Assembly (NCBI GenBank): GCA_963736525.1
Contig: CAVTPF010000012.1
Location: 310,001-374,000 of the forward strand
From: Bog-473 sp963736525
Lineage (GTDB): Bacteria; Actinomycetota; Acidimicrobiia; Acidimicrobiales; RAAP-2
DNA length: 64,000 nt
Direction of reading: 5' to 3'
In this document: in pieces, positions 1 through 8,280 of the stretch
Position numbering within the stretch: position 1 is the stretch's first letter
How the letters are laid out: every line of letters starts with the position of its first letter
Notes under the pieces: model-generated
Told to the model about the DNA's origin: nothing
Database searches by the model: none
What the model saw: the letters and a program-made list of their open reading frames with translations, nothing else
Program-made: the position numbers and the translations under genes

Positions 1-918
1 TCCGACACCCTTGTGCGGGCGGAGCGCGGCGGCGATCGACAGGTGTCCGGTGAACTGCGCCAGAAGCCCGGCATGGAGCGGCGCGTCCTCCGGGACACGC
101 CGGAAGCGAACCCAGGCGTCCAGGGTGGGCGGTCCGACCGGCGCATCGGGATCGTTGGTGTAGGCACCGTCGGCGATCCTGACGTCACGGCCCGTGACTC
201 CCATGTCGTAGGGCGGACATCCGTAGGGGCCCGCTACCCGTGGTGGGTCCACGGCGTGACGGATGACATCAGGAGTCGTGACACCGAGGAGAAGGGTGCC
301 GATGGCGCAGCAACGCCCGTCCTGGAGGACCCGCACCGACAGGCTGGTGAAGCTCTTCCCGGCGCTGACCTCGTCGAGGTCGAAGCGGAGGGCGCCGCGC
401 GCGTCCGCTGGTCGCAGGAAGAGCATGTTGGCCGACGCGACCCGGCGCTCCGGCGCGTGGCGACCGGCCGCAACGATCGCCTGCCCGAGCATCTGACTGC
501 CCTCGACCACCGGTCGCCGGCCGTCGCTGCGCGGGACCCCCACAAAGGAAAGGTCGCCGTCCGGGCGAACGTCGAGCAGGTCGATCAGGTGGGCGGCGTC
601 GCCCCACGTGGGGAACTGCTTGAGCGTGACGTCACGGTCCTGGTCCCCCTTCTCGCCGTCGATGATCTCGATCCGGACTCTTCGCTCGTCAAAGGTCCCA
701 CATCCGGCGAGCTGGCGACACTCCTCGGCCGGCCGGGTGAGGCTCGCCAGCACGTCATGCCCCGCGTCGTCGACGAGCTCGGCGCGGATGTCACCCAGGG
801 GGAAGTACAGCGTGGCCGGTTCCCCCTCCTGGTCGACGCAGCGACACGAGTCGGACTGCGCCACCATCGTGTGTCCCCACCACGCGCGAGCCCGATAGGG
901 GTAGTCGTAGACGTTCAT
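1..918 (-). CDS. DUF427/acyl-CoA thioesterase-like protein (3' end off window)
   Basis: The reading frame is open from an ATG at 918 down to base 1, giving 306 codons with no stop, so the C-terminus lies outside the window. Residues 1-60 resemble a DUF427 domain, with YFP followed by GDI as in the YYFP..D motif. From about residue 145 the chain resembles a TesB-type double-hotdog thioesterase (EGSQMLGQAIVAAG, then FLRPAD, then SAGKSFTSLSVRVLQDG). A role in hydrolysing acyl-CoA is inferred. The gene lies 51 bp downstream of the SDR at 970-1731 on the same strand and is probably co-transcribed with it. The long open frame on the opposite strand here is a GC-driven shadow. Confidence 0.75.
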   Translation of the reverse strand, partial: MNVYDYPYRARAWWGHTMVAQSDSCRCVDQEGEPATLYFPLGDIRAELVDDAGHDVLASLTRPAEECRQLAGCGTFDERRVRIEIIDGEKGDQDRDVTLKQFPTWGDAAHLIDLLDVRPDGDLSFVGVPRSDGRRPVVEGSQMLGQAIVAAGRHAPERRVASANMLFLRPADARGALRFDLDEVSAGKSFTSLSVRVLQDGRCCAIGTLLLGVTTPDVIRHAVDPPRVAGPYGCPPYDMGVTGRDVRIADGAYTNDPDAPVGPPTLDAWVRFRRVPEDAPLHAGLLAQFTGHLSIAAALRPHKGVG

Positions 919-969
919 GCCGACGCCGGGTCGTCGCGGGCCATCGCTCGGGCACCCCCGGCGGGCTCG

Positions 970-1731
970 TCAATGAGTGCCAACGGGACGCGGGGCGATC
1001 GTGACCGAGTGCATGGAGACCGCTCCGCCCTGACGCAAGAGCGAGTCGACGATCGTGACCAGATCCTCCACATCGACGAACGCCCCGCTCATGTGGGCCA
1101 ACCACCGGGGTGCGAACTCCGCTGCACGATCCGGGTCCCAGCCGTCGGAGAAGCCCGTCATCGACTCACCCTCACCGCCGACGCACTCCCCGACGACGAG
1201 CCGAGTGAACCCGACCGTGGGGTTCTCGACTCTCCATGCCTCGACGAGCTTGTCCAAGGCCGCCTTGCTGACCGCGTAGGCGCCCAGGCCGGGCCACGGT
1301 GGTGTGTGCGACGCGCTCACGGAGGAGAGGTAGATGGCGGTGCCTGACGATTCGGTCAGGTGGGGCACGGCGGCGGCCGTCACCAACGCCGCCCCGATCA
1401 CATTGGTGTCGAACACGCGCCGCCAGGTGTCGGCGTCGGTGTCGACCAGGCTGGCCAACGGACCGATCGCCGGGGTGTAGACCAGCGCGTCGAGTCCACC
1501 CAGCTTCTCGACGGCCTCGGCGATGGCCGAACGACACGAGTCGTCACTCGTCACGTCGCACCGAATCGCCACGGTGTCGCCCCCGGCCTCCGCGGCGGCG
1601 GACTGGAGCCGCTCCTGGCGCCGCGCCAGCAGTGCGGTCCGGGCGCCGCGCCGCGCGAGCCCTATCCCGATACAGCGCCCGAGTCCGCTCGAGGCGCCAA
1701 CGACAACGGTTCGCAACTGAATTCCTCCCAC
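970..1731 (-). CDS. SDR family NAD(P)-dependent oxidoreductase
   Basis: This is a classical short-chain dehydrogenase of 253 residues. The nucleotide-binding motif GASSGLG is at residues 12-18, the NN(A)G-region equivalent reads YTPAIG near 85-90, and the catalytic residues are S139, Y152 and K156 (YAVSK). SDRs oxidise or reduce alcohol/ketone groups with NAD(P)H; the substrate here is unknown. It starts 57 bp from the divergent MarR gene, so the two probably share a control region, and it is followed by the thioesterase-like gene. Confidence 0.88.
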   Translation of the reverse strand: MGGIQLRTVVVGASSGLGRCIGIGLARRGARTALLARRQERLQSAAAEAGGDTVAIRCDVTSDDSCRSAIAEAVEKLGGLDALVYTPAIGPLASLVDTDADTWRRVFDTNVIGAALVTAAAVPHLTESSGTAIYLSSVSASHTPPWPGLGAYAVSKAALDKLVEAWRVENPTVGFTRLVVGECVGGEGESMTGFSDGWDPDRAAEFAPRWLAHMSGAFVDVEDLVTIVDSLLRQGGAVSMHSVTIAPRPVGTH

Positions 1732-1762
1732 GACGTACTGACGCCTACGTTAGACGCGCCCG

Positions 1763-1774
1763 CCGTCTCGACGG
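1763..1774. promoter_or_regulatory. Small inverted repeat between divergent SDR and marR
   Basis: CCGTC and GACGG flank a 2-bp spacer inside the 57-bp gap between the SDR start (1731) and the MarR start (1789). It could be a weak operator, but a repeat this short in GC-rich DNA may be chance. Confidence 0.2.
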
Positions 1775-1788
1775 TCTAGCGTGCCGCT

Positions 1789-2298
1789 GTGGCCGAACCA
1801 CGCCGGCTGACCTTCGATCCCATTGCCGAAGCGCGACGGCAATGGGAGACCCACCACTGGTCGGATCAGGCGGACGCGATGGCCGTCGTCACCTCCATCA
1901 TGCGGCTCCAGCAGGTCTTTCTGGCCCGGGCCGATGCCGTCTTACGGCCGTTCGGCCTGACCTTCGCGCGTTACGAGGTGCTCATGTTGCTGTCGTTCTC
2001 CCGGCAGGACGCCCTGCCGCTCGGCAAGATCGGTGAGCGCCTGCAGGTCAACGCGGCCAGCGTCACCAACGCCGTCGACCGGCTCGAGGCCGAGGGCCTC
2101 GTCGTCCGGCAGTCCGATCCCGATGACGGCCGGATCACCCTCGCGCGGCTGACGTCGCCGGGGCGGCGCACCGCCCTGGACGCGACTCGGGTGATCAACG
2201 AGCAGGTCTTTGCCGACATCGGCGTGCCGGAGCCGAAGTTGCGCCGCCTCTTCGCCCTCCTCGCGGAGCTCCGCCAGGCCGCGGGGGACTTCTCGTAG
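1789..2298 (+). CDS. MarR family transcriptional regulator
   Basis: A 169-residue protein starting at GTG 1789. The winged-helix region spans roughly residues 60-120 (LTFARYEVLMLLSF, then VNAASVTNAVDRLEAEGLV, then the wing DPDDGRITLARLT), the classic MarR pattern. MarR proteins are dimers that usually repress and release DNA on binding a phenolic or acyl-CoA ligand. It lies immediately upstream of the acyl-CoA mutase genes, and a perfect 26-bp palindrome sits between the two, so it most likely controls the mutase operon. An acyl-CoA effector is a reasonable guess. Confidence 0.92.
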   Translation: MAEPRRLTFDPIAEARRQWETHHWSDQADAMAVVTSIMRLQQVFLARADAVLRPFGLTFARYEVLMLLSFSRQDALPLGKIGERLQVNAASVTNAVDRLEAEGLVVRQSDPDDGRITLARLTSPGRRTALDATRVINEQVFADIGVPEPKLRRLFALLAELRQAAGDFS

Positions 2299-2305
2299 CC
2301 GGTGC

Positions 2306-2331
2306 CTAGTACTTTGACATCAAAGTACTAG
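2306..2331. promoter_or_regulatory. Perfect 26-bp palindromic operator, probably for MarR
   Basis: The 12-bp arm CTAGTACTTTGA at 2306-2317 is followed by a 2-bp spacer and its exact complement at 2320-2331. A second small palindrome, GTACTAGTAC, overlaps the right end at 2325-2334. The element is AT-rich in a GC-rich region, begins 8 bp after the marR stop and ends 14 bp before the mutase start. Its TTTGA-CA-TCAAA core has the size and symmetry expected for a MarR dimer. Confidence 0.8.
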
Positions 2332-2345
2332 TACACTGGCAGACG

Positions 2346-3974
2346 GTGTCCGATCGAGAGACGTGGCAGGAGGCCTTTGACCGCTCACCCATGAGGTCGG
2401 CCCGCTTCGAGACCATGTCAGGGGTGCCGCTCGAACCGGTCTACGGACCGCTCGGGGCCGAGCTGCCCGGCTCGTATCCCTACACCCGGGGGCCCTACGC
2501 GTCCATGTACCGCTCGCGGCTCTGGACGATGCGCCAGTTCGCCGGGTTCGGAACGGCGGAGGACACCAATGGGCGCTTCAAGGAGCTGCTCCTGGCCGGT
2601 GGCGACGGGCTCTCAACGGCCTTCGACATGCCCACGCTCCTCGGGCGCGACTCCGACGATCCGCTCGCCAAGGGCGAGGTGGGCCGGGCCGGCGTCGCCA
2701 TCGACACCCTGGTGGACATGGAGACCCTGTTCTCGGGCATCGACCTCGCCAAGGTCTCGACCTCCATGACCATCAATTCGCCGGCGGCGCCGGTGTTGGC
2801 CATGTACGTGGGCGTGGCCGACCAGACCGGCGTCGAGCGGTCCGCGCTCTCGGGCACCCTACAGAACGACATCTTGAAGGAGTACCAGGCCCAGAAGGAG
2901 TACGTGTTCCCTCCGCGTCCCTCGGTGCGCCTGGTCACCGACGTGATGCGCTTCTGCGCGGCGGAGCTGCCGCGTTGGCACCCCGTCTCGGTGTCGGGCT
3001 ACCACATCCGCGAGGCGGGATCCACGGCAGCCCAAGAGCTGGCTTTCACGCTGGCGAACGGGTTCGCCTACGTCGAGGCGGCGATGGCGACGGGGCTGGG
3101 TGTCGACGAGTTCGCGCCCCGGCTCAGCTTCTTCTTCAACGCCCACAGCGATTTCTTCGAGGAGATCGCCAAGTACCGGGCGGCCCGGCGCATCTGGGCG
3201 CGCTGGATGCGCGAGCGCTACGGGGCCACAGAGCCCCGCTCGACCCAGTTGCGCTTCCACACGCAGACGGCGGGGGTCTCCCTCACCGCGCAGCAGCCCG
3301 AGGTCAACTTGGTCCGCGTCGCCATCGAGGCCCTCGCCGGAGTGCTCGGTGGCACCCAGAGCCTGCACACCGACGCCTTCGACGAGGCGCTGGCCCTCCC
3401 CACCGAGCACGCGGCCCGCCTGGCCCTGCGTACCCAGCAGGTCATCGCCGAGGAGTCCGGCGTGGTCCACGTGGCGGACCCCCTCGGTGGATCGTGGTTC
3501 GTCGAGGAGCTCACCGACGAACTGGAGCGCCGGGCCGAGCAGGCCTTCGCCCACCTCGAAGACGCCGGCTCCGGTTCCATCCTCGAAGGGGTTTTGGCCT
3601 GCATCGACGACGGATGGTTCGTCGGCGAGATCGCGGATGCGGCCTACGCCTTCCAGTCCAAGATCGCCCGGGGCGAGTGGATCCAGGTGGGCGTGAACGG
3701 CTACGTCGAAGACGACGGTGTGGCGCCGTCGACGCTCGCCATCGCTCCCGTGGTCGAGACTGCCCAGGTCGACCGGCTGGCCGCCGTCAAGCAGGCCCGG
3801 GACGACGAGGCGGTCCGACGCTCCGTGCGCCGCATCGCCACCGACGCCGCCGACCCCGGCGTCAACCTCATGCCGGCCCTCATCGAGGCGGCTCACAACC
3901 ACGTGACCATCGGCGAGACCATGGGCGCCATGGAGTCGGTCTTCGGCCTCTACTACGAGCGCCACGTCCCCTGA
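2346..3974 (+). CDS. icmA: Acyl-CoA mutase large subunit, isobutyryl-CoA mutase type
   Basis: A 542-residue TIM-barrel subunit of the methylmalonyl-CoA mutase superfamily, which carries out adenosylcobalamin-dependent 1,2-carbon-skeleton rearrangement. Family signatures include PYTRGPYASMY, FDMPTLLGRD, TINSPAAPVLAMY, SGYHIREAGST and GGTQSLHTDAFDEALALPT. Two specificity positions are readable. The MCM active-site Tyr89 position is F65 (MRQFAGFG), as in isobutyryl-CoA mutase, and the MCM Arg207 position that binds the substrate carboxylate is Q183 (KEYQAQKEY), again as in ICM. The substrate is therefore probably an uncharged branched acyl-CoA such as isobutyryl-/butyryl-CoA. The lone large-subunit architecture, with B12 binding on the next gene, also matches IcmA. 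Start is GTG 2346. Confidence 0.82.
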   Translation: MSDRETWQEAFDRSPMRSARFETMSGVPLEPVYGPLGAELPGSYPYTRGPYASMYRSRLWTMRQFAGFGTAEDTNGRFKELLLAGGDGLSTAFDMPTLLGRDSDDPLAKGEVGRAGVAIDTLVDMETLFSGIDLAKVSTSMTINSPAAPVLAMYVGVADQTGVERSALSGTLQNDILKEYQAQKEYVFPPRPSVRLVTDVMRFCAAELPRWHPVSVSGYHIREAGSTAAQELAFTLANGFAYVEAAMATGLGVDEFAPRLSFFFNAHSDFFEEIAKYRAARRIWARWMRERYGATEPRSTQLRFHTQTAGVSLTAQQPEVNLVRVAIEALAGVLGGTQSLHTDAFDEALALPTEHAARLALRTQQVIAEESGVVHVADPLGGSWFVEELTDELERRAEQAFAHLEDAGSGSILEGVLACIDDGWFVGEIADAAYAFQSKIARGEWIQVGVNGYVEDDGVAPSTLAIAPVVETAQVDRLAAVKQARDDEAVRRSVRRIATDAADPGVNLMPALIEAAHNHVTIGETMGAMESVFGLYYERHVP

Positions 3975-3976
3975 AC

Positions 3977-4399
3977 ATGGCGCGACCGGGAGCCGACGAG
4001 CGGCCCCTGCGCGTGCTCATGGCCAAGGTCGGCCTGGACGGGCACGACAGGGGGCTCAGAGTGGTGGCACGTATCCTGCGCGATGCCGGGTGCGAGGTGG
4101 TCTACGCCGGGCTGCGCCAGTCGCCCGAGGCGATCGCCGCCATGACGGCCCAAGAGGACGTCGACGTGGTGGGCGTGTCCATGCACAACGGGGCGCACCT
4201 CACCCTTGCTCCGTCCGTGGTGGCCGCGCTGCGTGGCGCCGGCCTCGACACACCCGTCGTGATCGGCGGCATCGTGCCTCCGGCCGACGTCGACGTGCTG
4301 CTCGCCGAGGGCGTCGCTGCCGTGCTCGGTCCCGGCGCGTCGAACGAGGAGGTCGTGGCGACCGTGCGCGCCGCCGGGGGCAGGGCAGGACCGAGCTGA
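3977..4399 (+). CDS. icmB: Cobalamin-binding small subunit of acyl-CoA mutase
   Basis: A 140-residue B12-binding domain starting 2 bp after the large-subunit stop, so the two are co-translated. The base-off/His-on motif DxHxxG is D21-G-H23-D-R-G26, followed by the expected GVSMHNGAHLTL and GGIVPPADVD segments. It supplies the lower axial histidine to the cobalt of adenosylcobalamin and pairs with the large subunit to make the active heterotetramer. Length matches the separate small subunits of ICM-like enzymes. Confidence 0.88.
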   Translation: MARPGADERPLRVLMAKVGLDGHDRGLRVVARILRDAGCEVVYAGLRQSPEAIAAMTAQEDVDVVGVSMHNGAHLTLAPSVVAALRGAGLDTPVVIGGIVPPADVDVLLAEGVAAVLGPGASNEEVVATVRAAGGRAGPS

Positions 4400-4427
4400 C
4401 GCGAGCCGGGCGCGATCGACCAGTCCC

Positions 4428-4904
4428 TCAGCGAGGTGACTGGCCGGGCCGCGGCGCGGGCCCGGCTGCCCAGTACTGCTCGAGTCCCGCCTGCATCTGC
4501 CGGCTGACCAGTTCGATGCGGGGACCGCGCGCGCTCTTGTGGTACACCCACACGGGTGTGCCGTCCGGGCGGACGCCGGCGGCTTCCGCGGCGTAGCCGC
4601 GCGCGGCCAGTCGTGCCGCGTCGACCTCGACGTCGTCGGACCAGTACCCGAGGTGGTGGATCGGTGATCCCGCCGCCGGCATCCACGGCGTGTCCGGCAT
4701 GCTCTGGATCACCTCGACTCTGGGCACCGACACCGAGTAGGTGAACCGCAGATCGACCTCGGTCTCGCCGGTGGCCAGCCGGACGGGTGTGCGCACCGAC
4801 ATGGGCGCGCACCACTGGTAGCCGAAGAGCTCGCTGAGCTCCGACAGGGCGGCGTCGAGGTCGTCCACCACGATGCCGACGTGGAACTGGTCGGTGGCGT
4901 TCAC
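4428..4904 (-). CDS. VOC (glyoxalase/bleomycin-resistance) family protein
   Basis: A 158-residue vicinal oxygen chelate protein with two beta-alpha-beta-beta-beta halves. Likely metal ligands are H8 (FHVGIVVDDLD), H83 or H84 (IHHLGYWSDD) and E131 (RIELVS). The fold includes methylmalonyl-CoA epimerases, lyases and extradiol dioxygenases, and the specific reaction cannot be assigned. Its start overlaps the stop of the upstream dehydrogenase by 4 bp, so it is the last gene of a three-gene minus-strand operon. Confidence 0.8.
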   Translation of the reverse strand: MNATDQFHVGIVVDDLDAALSELSELFGYQWCAPMSVRTPVRLATGETEVDLRFTYSVSVPRVEVIQSMPDTPWMPAAGSPIHHLGYWSDDVEVDAARLAARGYAAEAAGVRPDGTPVWVYHKSARGPRIELVSRQMQAGLEQYWAAGPAPRPGQSPR

Positions 4905-5839
4905 GACGGCTCGATCACGACACGGATGGCGCGGCAGGTCCGGTCCGACGCCACCCGGAACGCCTCCACGGCGTCGTCGATCGGGAACCGGTGGGTGATG
5001 ACCGTGCGGGCGATCTCGGGGTCGTCGGCGAGCATGGCCGCCGCTTCGTCCATCTCACGGACGTCGCCGTGCGTGCAGTACCCGAGGGAGGGAATGAGCC
5101 GGGCCTCGCGGTGGAAGAGCGGCATCCAGTCGAGTTGCACCGGGCCAAAGTGCACGCCCAGCACGACGATGGTGCCACCCGGTGCCACGAGCTCGCCGCA
5201 CCGGGCCAGGCTCTCCGCCGTTCCGGCCGCCTCGACCACGACGTCGTAGAGACCCTGTCCGCCGATGGCGGCGCCCAGCCGGTCTCCGGCCTCCTTCTGG
5301 TGGGGGTGCCGCGCCTCGAGCGCCACGCTGTCGCAGCCACGTCGCCGTGCCCCGGCCACCGCCAGCAGACCCAGGGCGCCGGCGCCGACGACGGCGACCC
5401 GGTCACCCGGTCCGGCACCGGCCAGGCCCAGCGCGTGCCAGGACACGGCCGCCGGCTCGACGATGGAGGCGTCGGCCAGGTCGAGGCCCGCCGGGAGGGG
5501 GACCAGCCGGGTCGTCGGCACCCGGAACTGCTCTGCCATCCCCCCGTCGGCGCTGATGCCGAGCGCGCGCTGTCCGTGCGTCGGGCACAGGTTGTACGCG
5601 CCGCGGGCACACTGATCGCACTCCATGCACCCGTAGATCGCCTCCACGACGACGGGCGTTCCGTCCGCTCGGACGCCGGCCAGCTCGTGCCCGAGCACCG
5701 CCCTGCTGCCGAACCGGATGTAGCTGAGGTCCGAACCGCAGATGCTCGTCGTCTTCATGGTGAGGAGCTCGCCGGTCCCCGGCGGCTCCTCCAGATCGAC
5801 GACGGCCACCCCACCCTCCACGCCCCGCACACCCTTCAC
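4901..5839 (-). CDS. Zinc-dependent medium-chain alcohol dehydrogenase
   Basis: A 312-residue MDR enzyme with a GTG start. Catalytic zinc ligands are C34 (SICGSDL) and H51/E52 (GHE). The structural zinc lobe cysteines are C71, C74, C77 and C85. The Rossmann motif GAGALG is at residues 152-157. These enzymes interconvert alcohols or polyols and carbonyls with NAD(P). It is slightly short for the family and is flanked by a VOC protein and a CMD-domain protein in one operon. Substrate unknown. Confidence 0.88.
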   Translation of the reverse strand: MKGVRGVEGGVAVVDLEEPPGTGELLTMKTTSICGSDLSYIRFGSRAVLGHELAGVRADGTPVVVEAIYGCMECDQCARGAYNLCPTHGQRALGISADGGMAEQFRVPTTRLVPLPAGLDLADASIVEPAAVSWHALGLAGAGPGDRVAVVGAGALGLLAVAGARRRGCDSVALEARHPHQKEAGDRLGAAIGGQGLYDVVVEAAGTAESLARCGELVAPGGTIVVLGVHFGPVQLDWMPLFHREARLIPSLGYCTHGDVREMDEAAAMLADDPEIARTVITHRFPIDDAVEAFRVASDRTCRAIRVVIEPS

Positions 5840-5851
5840 GTCACGTCCTCC

Positions 5852-6457
5852 TCACGACTCGGGCTCACCGGGATCGGGGTCGCTCGGCAGTTCGGGCTGC
5901 AGGCCGACGCTGTTCAGCACGCCGGCGAGGCACAGATAGCCCCCGATCACGAAGAGCAGCTCGAGCACCTGGGCCCGGTCGAACGAAGCGGCCAGCGTTC
6001 GCCAGGTCTCCTCGCTCACGGCAAAGCCATCGGTCATCTCGTCGACCGCGGCCAGCAGGGCACGCTCGAGGGGCGTCCACACCGCCGCGGTGGGTCCTTC
6101 GGGGATCGCGTCGATCTGCGCGTCGGTGAGCCCCGACTCGCGGCCGCTGCGGAGGTGCTGGGTCCACTCGTAGCCCGAGTGCGTCCGCCAGGCCACCCGC
6201 AGAACGAGGAGCTCACGGTGCTCTGGTCTCAGCGTCGCCTCGCCGCCGGCCAGCATGGCGGTGAAGGGGAGCCAGGCGCTGCTCAGAGGGAGGTGATGGG
6301 CGAAGAGCTCGAGCACGATGGGCATCGGCGGTGCATCCGGCGCGCCCGACAGATAGAGCTCGGGGCGCCGCAGGTAGGGCAGCAACACGGCGCACGTCTC
6401 CTCGTCCCACTGGGCGAAGGGGAGCGGTGCCAGCCGCGGCTCCGACGGCGGCGTCAC
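5852..6457 (-). CDS. Carboxymuconolactone decarboxylase (AhpD-like) family protein
   Basis: A protein of about 201 residues with a CMD-type helical core (EHRELLVLRVAWRTHSGYEW, then LTDAQIDAI). The AhpD CxxC pair is not present, and the motif has the E..YEW..H form seen in many actinobacterial paralogues, so peroxidase activity is unlikely. The frame stays open to 6583, but that extension is low-complexity arginine/proline and would run past the divergent start at 6565. GTG 6457, just before the conserved region, is the better start. Function unknown; it starts the VOC/MDR operon. Confidence 0.75.
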   Translation of the reverse strand: MTPPSEPRLAPLPFAQWDEETCAVLLPYLRRPELYLSGAPDAPPMPIVLELFAHHLPLSSAWLPFTAMLAGGEATLRPEHRELLVLRVAWRTHSGYEWTQHLRSGRESGLTDAQIDAIPEGPTAAVWTPLERALLAAVDEMTDGFAVSEETWRTLAASFDRAQVLELLFVIGGYLCLAGVLNSVGLQPELPSDPDPGEPES

Positions 6458-6564
6458 GGGCGGCCGAGGGCGGGGCCGGGTACGACGGCGGGCGGACGCA
6501 TGCGGGGGCTGCTCATTGACGTGGGGTGGTGGCGAGAATACGCCTCGGTCGGGCAGTATGCGGC

Positions 6565-7620
6565 ATGGCGACGCCACCAGCACGACCGGGTCGGGCTCGC
6601 GTGGTCCAGTGGGCCACCGGCAACATCGGGCTCTGCTCCATGCGGGCGGTCATCGAGCATCCGGACCTCGACCTGGTCGGGGTGTACGTCTACTCGGACG
6701 CCAAGGCGGGACGGGATGCCGGTGACCTGTGCGGGGTGGCTCCGACCGGTGTGATCGCCACCCGGGACGTCGCGGCGATCCTGGCGTTGCAGCCGGACTG
6801 CGTCCTCTACATGGCCGATCGCGCCGACATCGACGTCCTCTGCCGGCTGCTCGAGTCCGGGGCGAACGTCGTGACGACGCGGAGCGAGTTCCACCGGCCG
6901 GCGAGCCTCGACCCCGAGGTCCACGCGCGGATCGAGGCGGCGTGTCGGACCGGCGGCGCGTCGATCCACAGCACGGGTTCGAGCCCGGGGTTCATCACCG
7001 AGGCGATGCCCCTGGTGCTGACCTCGGTCCAGCGGCGACTGGACCGTCTCACGATCGAGGAGTTCGCCGACATGTCGTCGCGGAACTCGCCCGAGCTGAT
7101 CTTCGACCTCATGGGATTCGGGCGCGATCCGTCCACGTTCGACCCCCGGGGGGTCGAGATGCACGGGGGTGCGGCGTTCGGCGGGTCGCTGGGGGTCGTC
7201 GCCGACGCCCTGGCCATGCCGTTGGACGAGGTGGTTGCGAGCGGGGAGGTTGCGGTCGCCCGCCGGACGGTGGAGATCGCGGCCGGAAGGATCGAGGCCG
7301 GCACCATCGGCGCGCAGCGGATGAACGTGACCGGGATGCGGCAGGGGCAACCGCTGCTGACCTTCAGCGCCAACTGGTACCTGACAACCGATGTCGAGCC
7401 GAGCTGGGGTCTCCGGGAGACGGGCTGGCACCTGTTGGTCGAGGGTGACCTTCCCCTGGACGTCGACATCAAGTTCCCGGTGCACCCCGACGAATGGGCC
7501 GCCACCTCGCCCGGGGTGACGGCCCATCGCCCGGTCAACGCAATTCCCTACGTGTGCGCGGCCGAGCCCGGCATCCGCACCATCACCGAGCTGCCGCAGA
7601 TCGTCGCACGGCTCGGCTGA
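6565..7620 (+). CDS. Dihydrodipicolinate reductase-like NAD(P)-binding oxidoreductase
   Basis: A 351-residue protein starting at ATG 6565. The N-terminal Rossmann segment VVQWATGNIGLCSMRAV is typical of the NAD(P)H-dependent amine-dehydrogenase-like/DHDPR N-domain family common in actinobacterial catabolic clusters. A central segment HSTGSSPGFITEAMPL matches the same family. True members include 2,4-diaminopentanoate dehydrogenase, but most are uncharacterised. It is divergent from the CMD operon and leads a plus-strand operon with an FMN reductase, acyl-CoA ligase and CoA-transferase. Confidence 0.82.
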   Translation: MATPPARPGRARVVQWATGNIGLCSMRAVIEHPDLDLVGVYVYSDAKAGRDAGDLCGVAPTGVIATRDVAAILALQPDCVLYMADRADIDVLCRLLESGANVVTTRSEFHRPASLDPEVHARIEAACRTGGASIHSTGSSPGFITEAMPLVLTSVQRRLDRLTIEEFADMSSRNSPELIFDLMGFGRDPSTFDPRGVEMHGGAAFGGSLGVVADALAMPLDEVVASGEVAVARRTVEIAAGRIEAGTIGAQRMNVTGMRQGQPLLTFSANWYLTTDVEPSWGLRETGWHLLVEGDLPLDVDIKFPVHPDEWAATSPGVTAHRPVNAIPYVCAAEPGIRTITELPQIVARLG

Positions 7621-7659
7621 GTGCGCGCACCGGGGCCTCTCGGGAAGGAGTCGTCGGGC

Positions 7660-8181
7660 ATGGACACCATCGGGATCGTGGTCGGCAATCCGAAGGCCCG
7701 GTCGCGGACGCTCGACGTCGCCCACGCGGTGGCAACGGCCACCGCCGGTGCCGTCGGCCGCGCCGACGCCGACCGGCTCGTCGTCGATCTGGCCGACCTC
7801 GGACCGGTCCTCTTCGACTGGTCTTCGACTCGGGTCAAGGAGGCGGTGGAGGCCATCGCCGCCTGCCGGGTGGTCATCGTCGCCTCGCCGACGTACAAGG
7901 CGAGCTACACCGGGCTGCTGAAGTCGTTCTTGGACTGGTACGGCACGACCGGGCTGCGGGGCGTCGTGGTGATCCCCGTGATGGTCGGCGCCGGGCCCCA
8001 CCACGCGCTCGCCGTCGAGGTCCATCTGCGCCCGGTGCTGGTGGAGATCGGGGCGACGCTGCCGACCCGTGGCCTGTACGTGACCGAGGCACAGCTGGCC
8101 GAGCTGCAGGACGCAATCGACGACTGGTTGGTCGAGGCCGGACCCCCGCTGCGCGCCGCCGTCGGGGTGATCCCGCCCTGA
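7660..8181 (+). CDS. NADPH-dependent FMN reductase family protein
   Basis: A 173-residue flavodoxin-fold reductase. GNPKARSRT at residues 8-16 is the FMN-phosphate loop and ASPTYKASYTGLLKSFLDW is the hallmark PTY motif. It can supply reduced FMN to flavin-dependent monooxygenases, of which the window has several. ATG 7660 is preferred over GTG 7621 because AAGGAG at 7645-7650 sits 9 bp upstream. Confidence 0.88.
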   Translation: MDTIGIVVGNPKARSRTLDVAHAVATATAGAVGRADADRLVVDLADLGPVLFDWSSTRVKEAVEAIAACRVVIVASPTYKASYTGLLKSFLDWYGTTGLRGVVVIPVMVGAGPHHALAVEVHLRPVLVEIGATLPTRGLYVTEAQLAELQDAIDDWLVEAGPPLRAAVGVIPP

Positions 8182-8213
8182 GCCGGCTCTCGGCTCTTGT
8201 GCCCACGTGGCTT

Positions 8214-8236
8214 GAAAGTAACATTATTGCATGGCA
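8214..8236. promoter_or_regulatory. AT-rich promoter/operator segment before acyl-CoA ligase
   Basis: The 99-bp gap 8182-8280 holds an AT-rich patch (AAAGTAACATTATTGCAT) that stands out from flanking DNA of about 70% GC. The word ATTATTGCAT resembles ATTGCATTAT upstream of the aldehyde dehydrogenase (28834-28843). It is probably a promoter with an operator; I cannot assign the regulator. Confidence 0.4.
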
Positions 8237-8280
8237 AGAAGGACGTTCTCGGTCTGGCGCGGCACCCCGGCGGTCCGCCG

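Noticed and set aside
13..1347. Long open frame of 444 codons on the plus strand
   Set aside because: It is antisense to the thioesterase-like and SDR genes, which show clear family motifs; its translation is Arg/Asp/Val-rich without homology. GC-rich third positions commonly keep antisense frames open.
2346..4399. Methylmalonyl-CoA mutase
   Set aside because: The carboxylate-binding Arg and active-site Tyr are replaced by Gln183 and Phe65, matching isobutyryl-CoA mutase.
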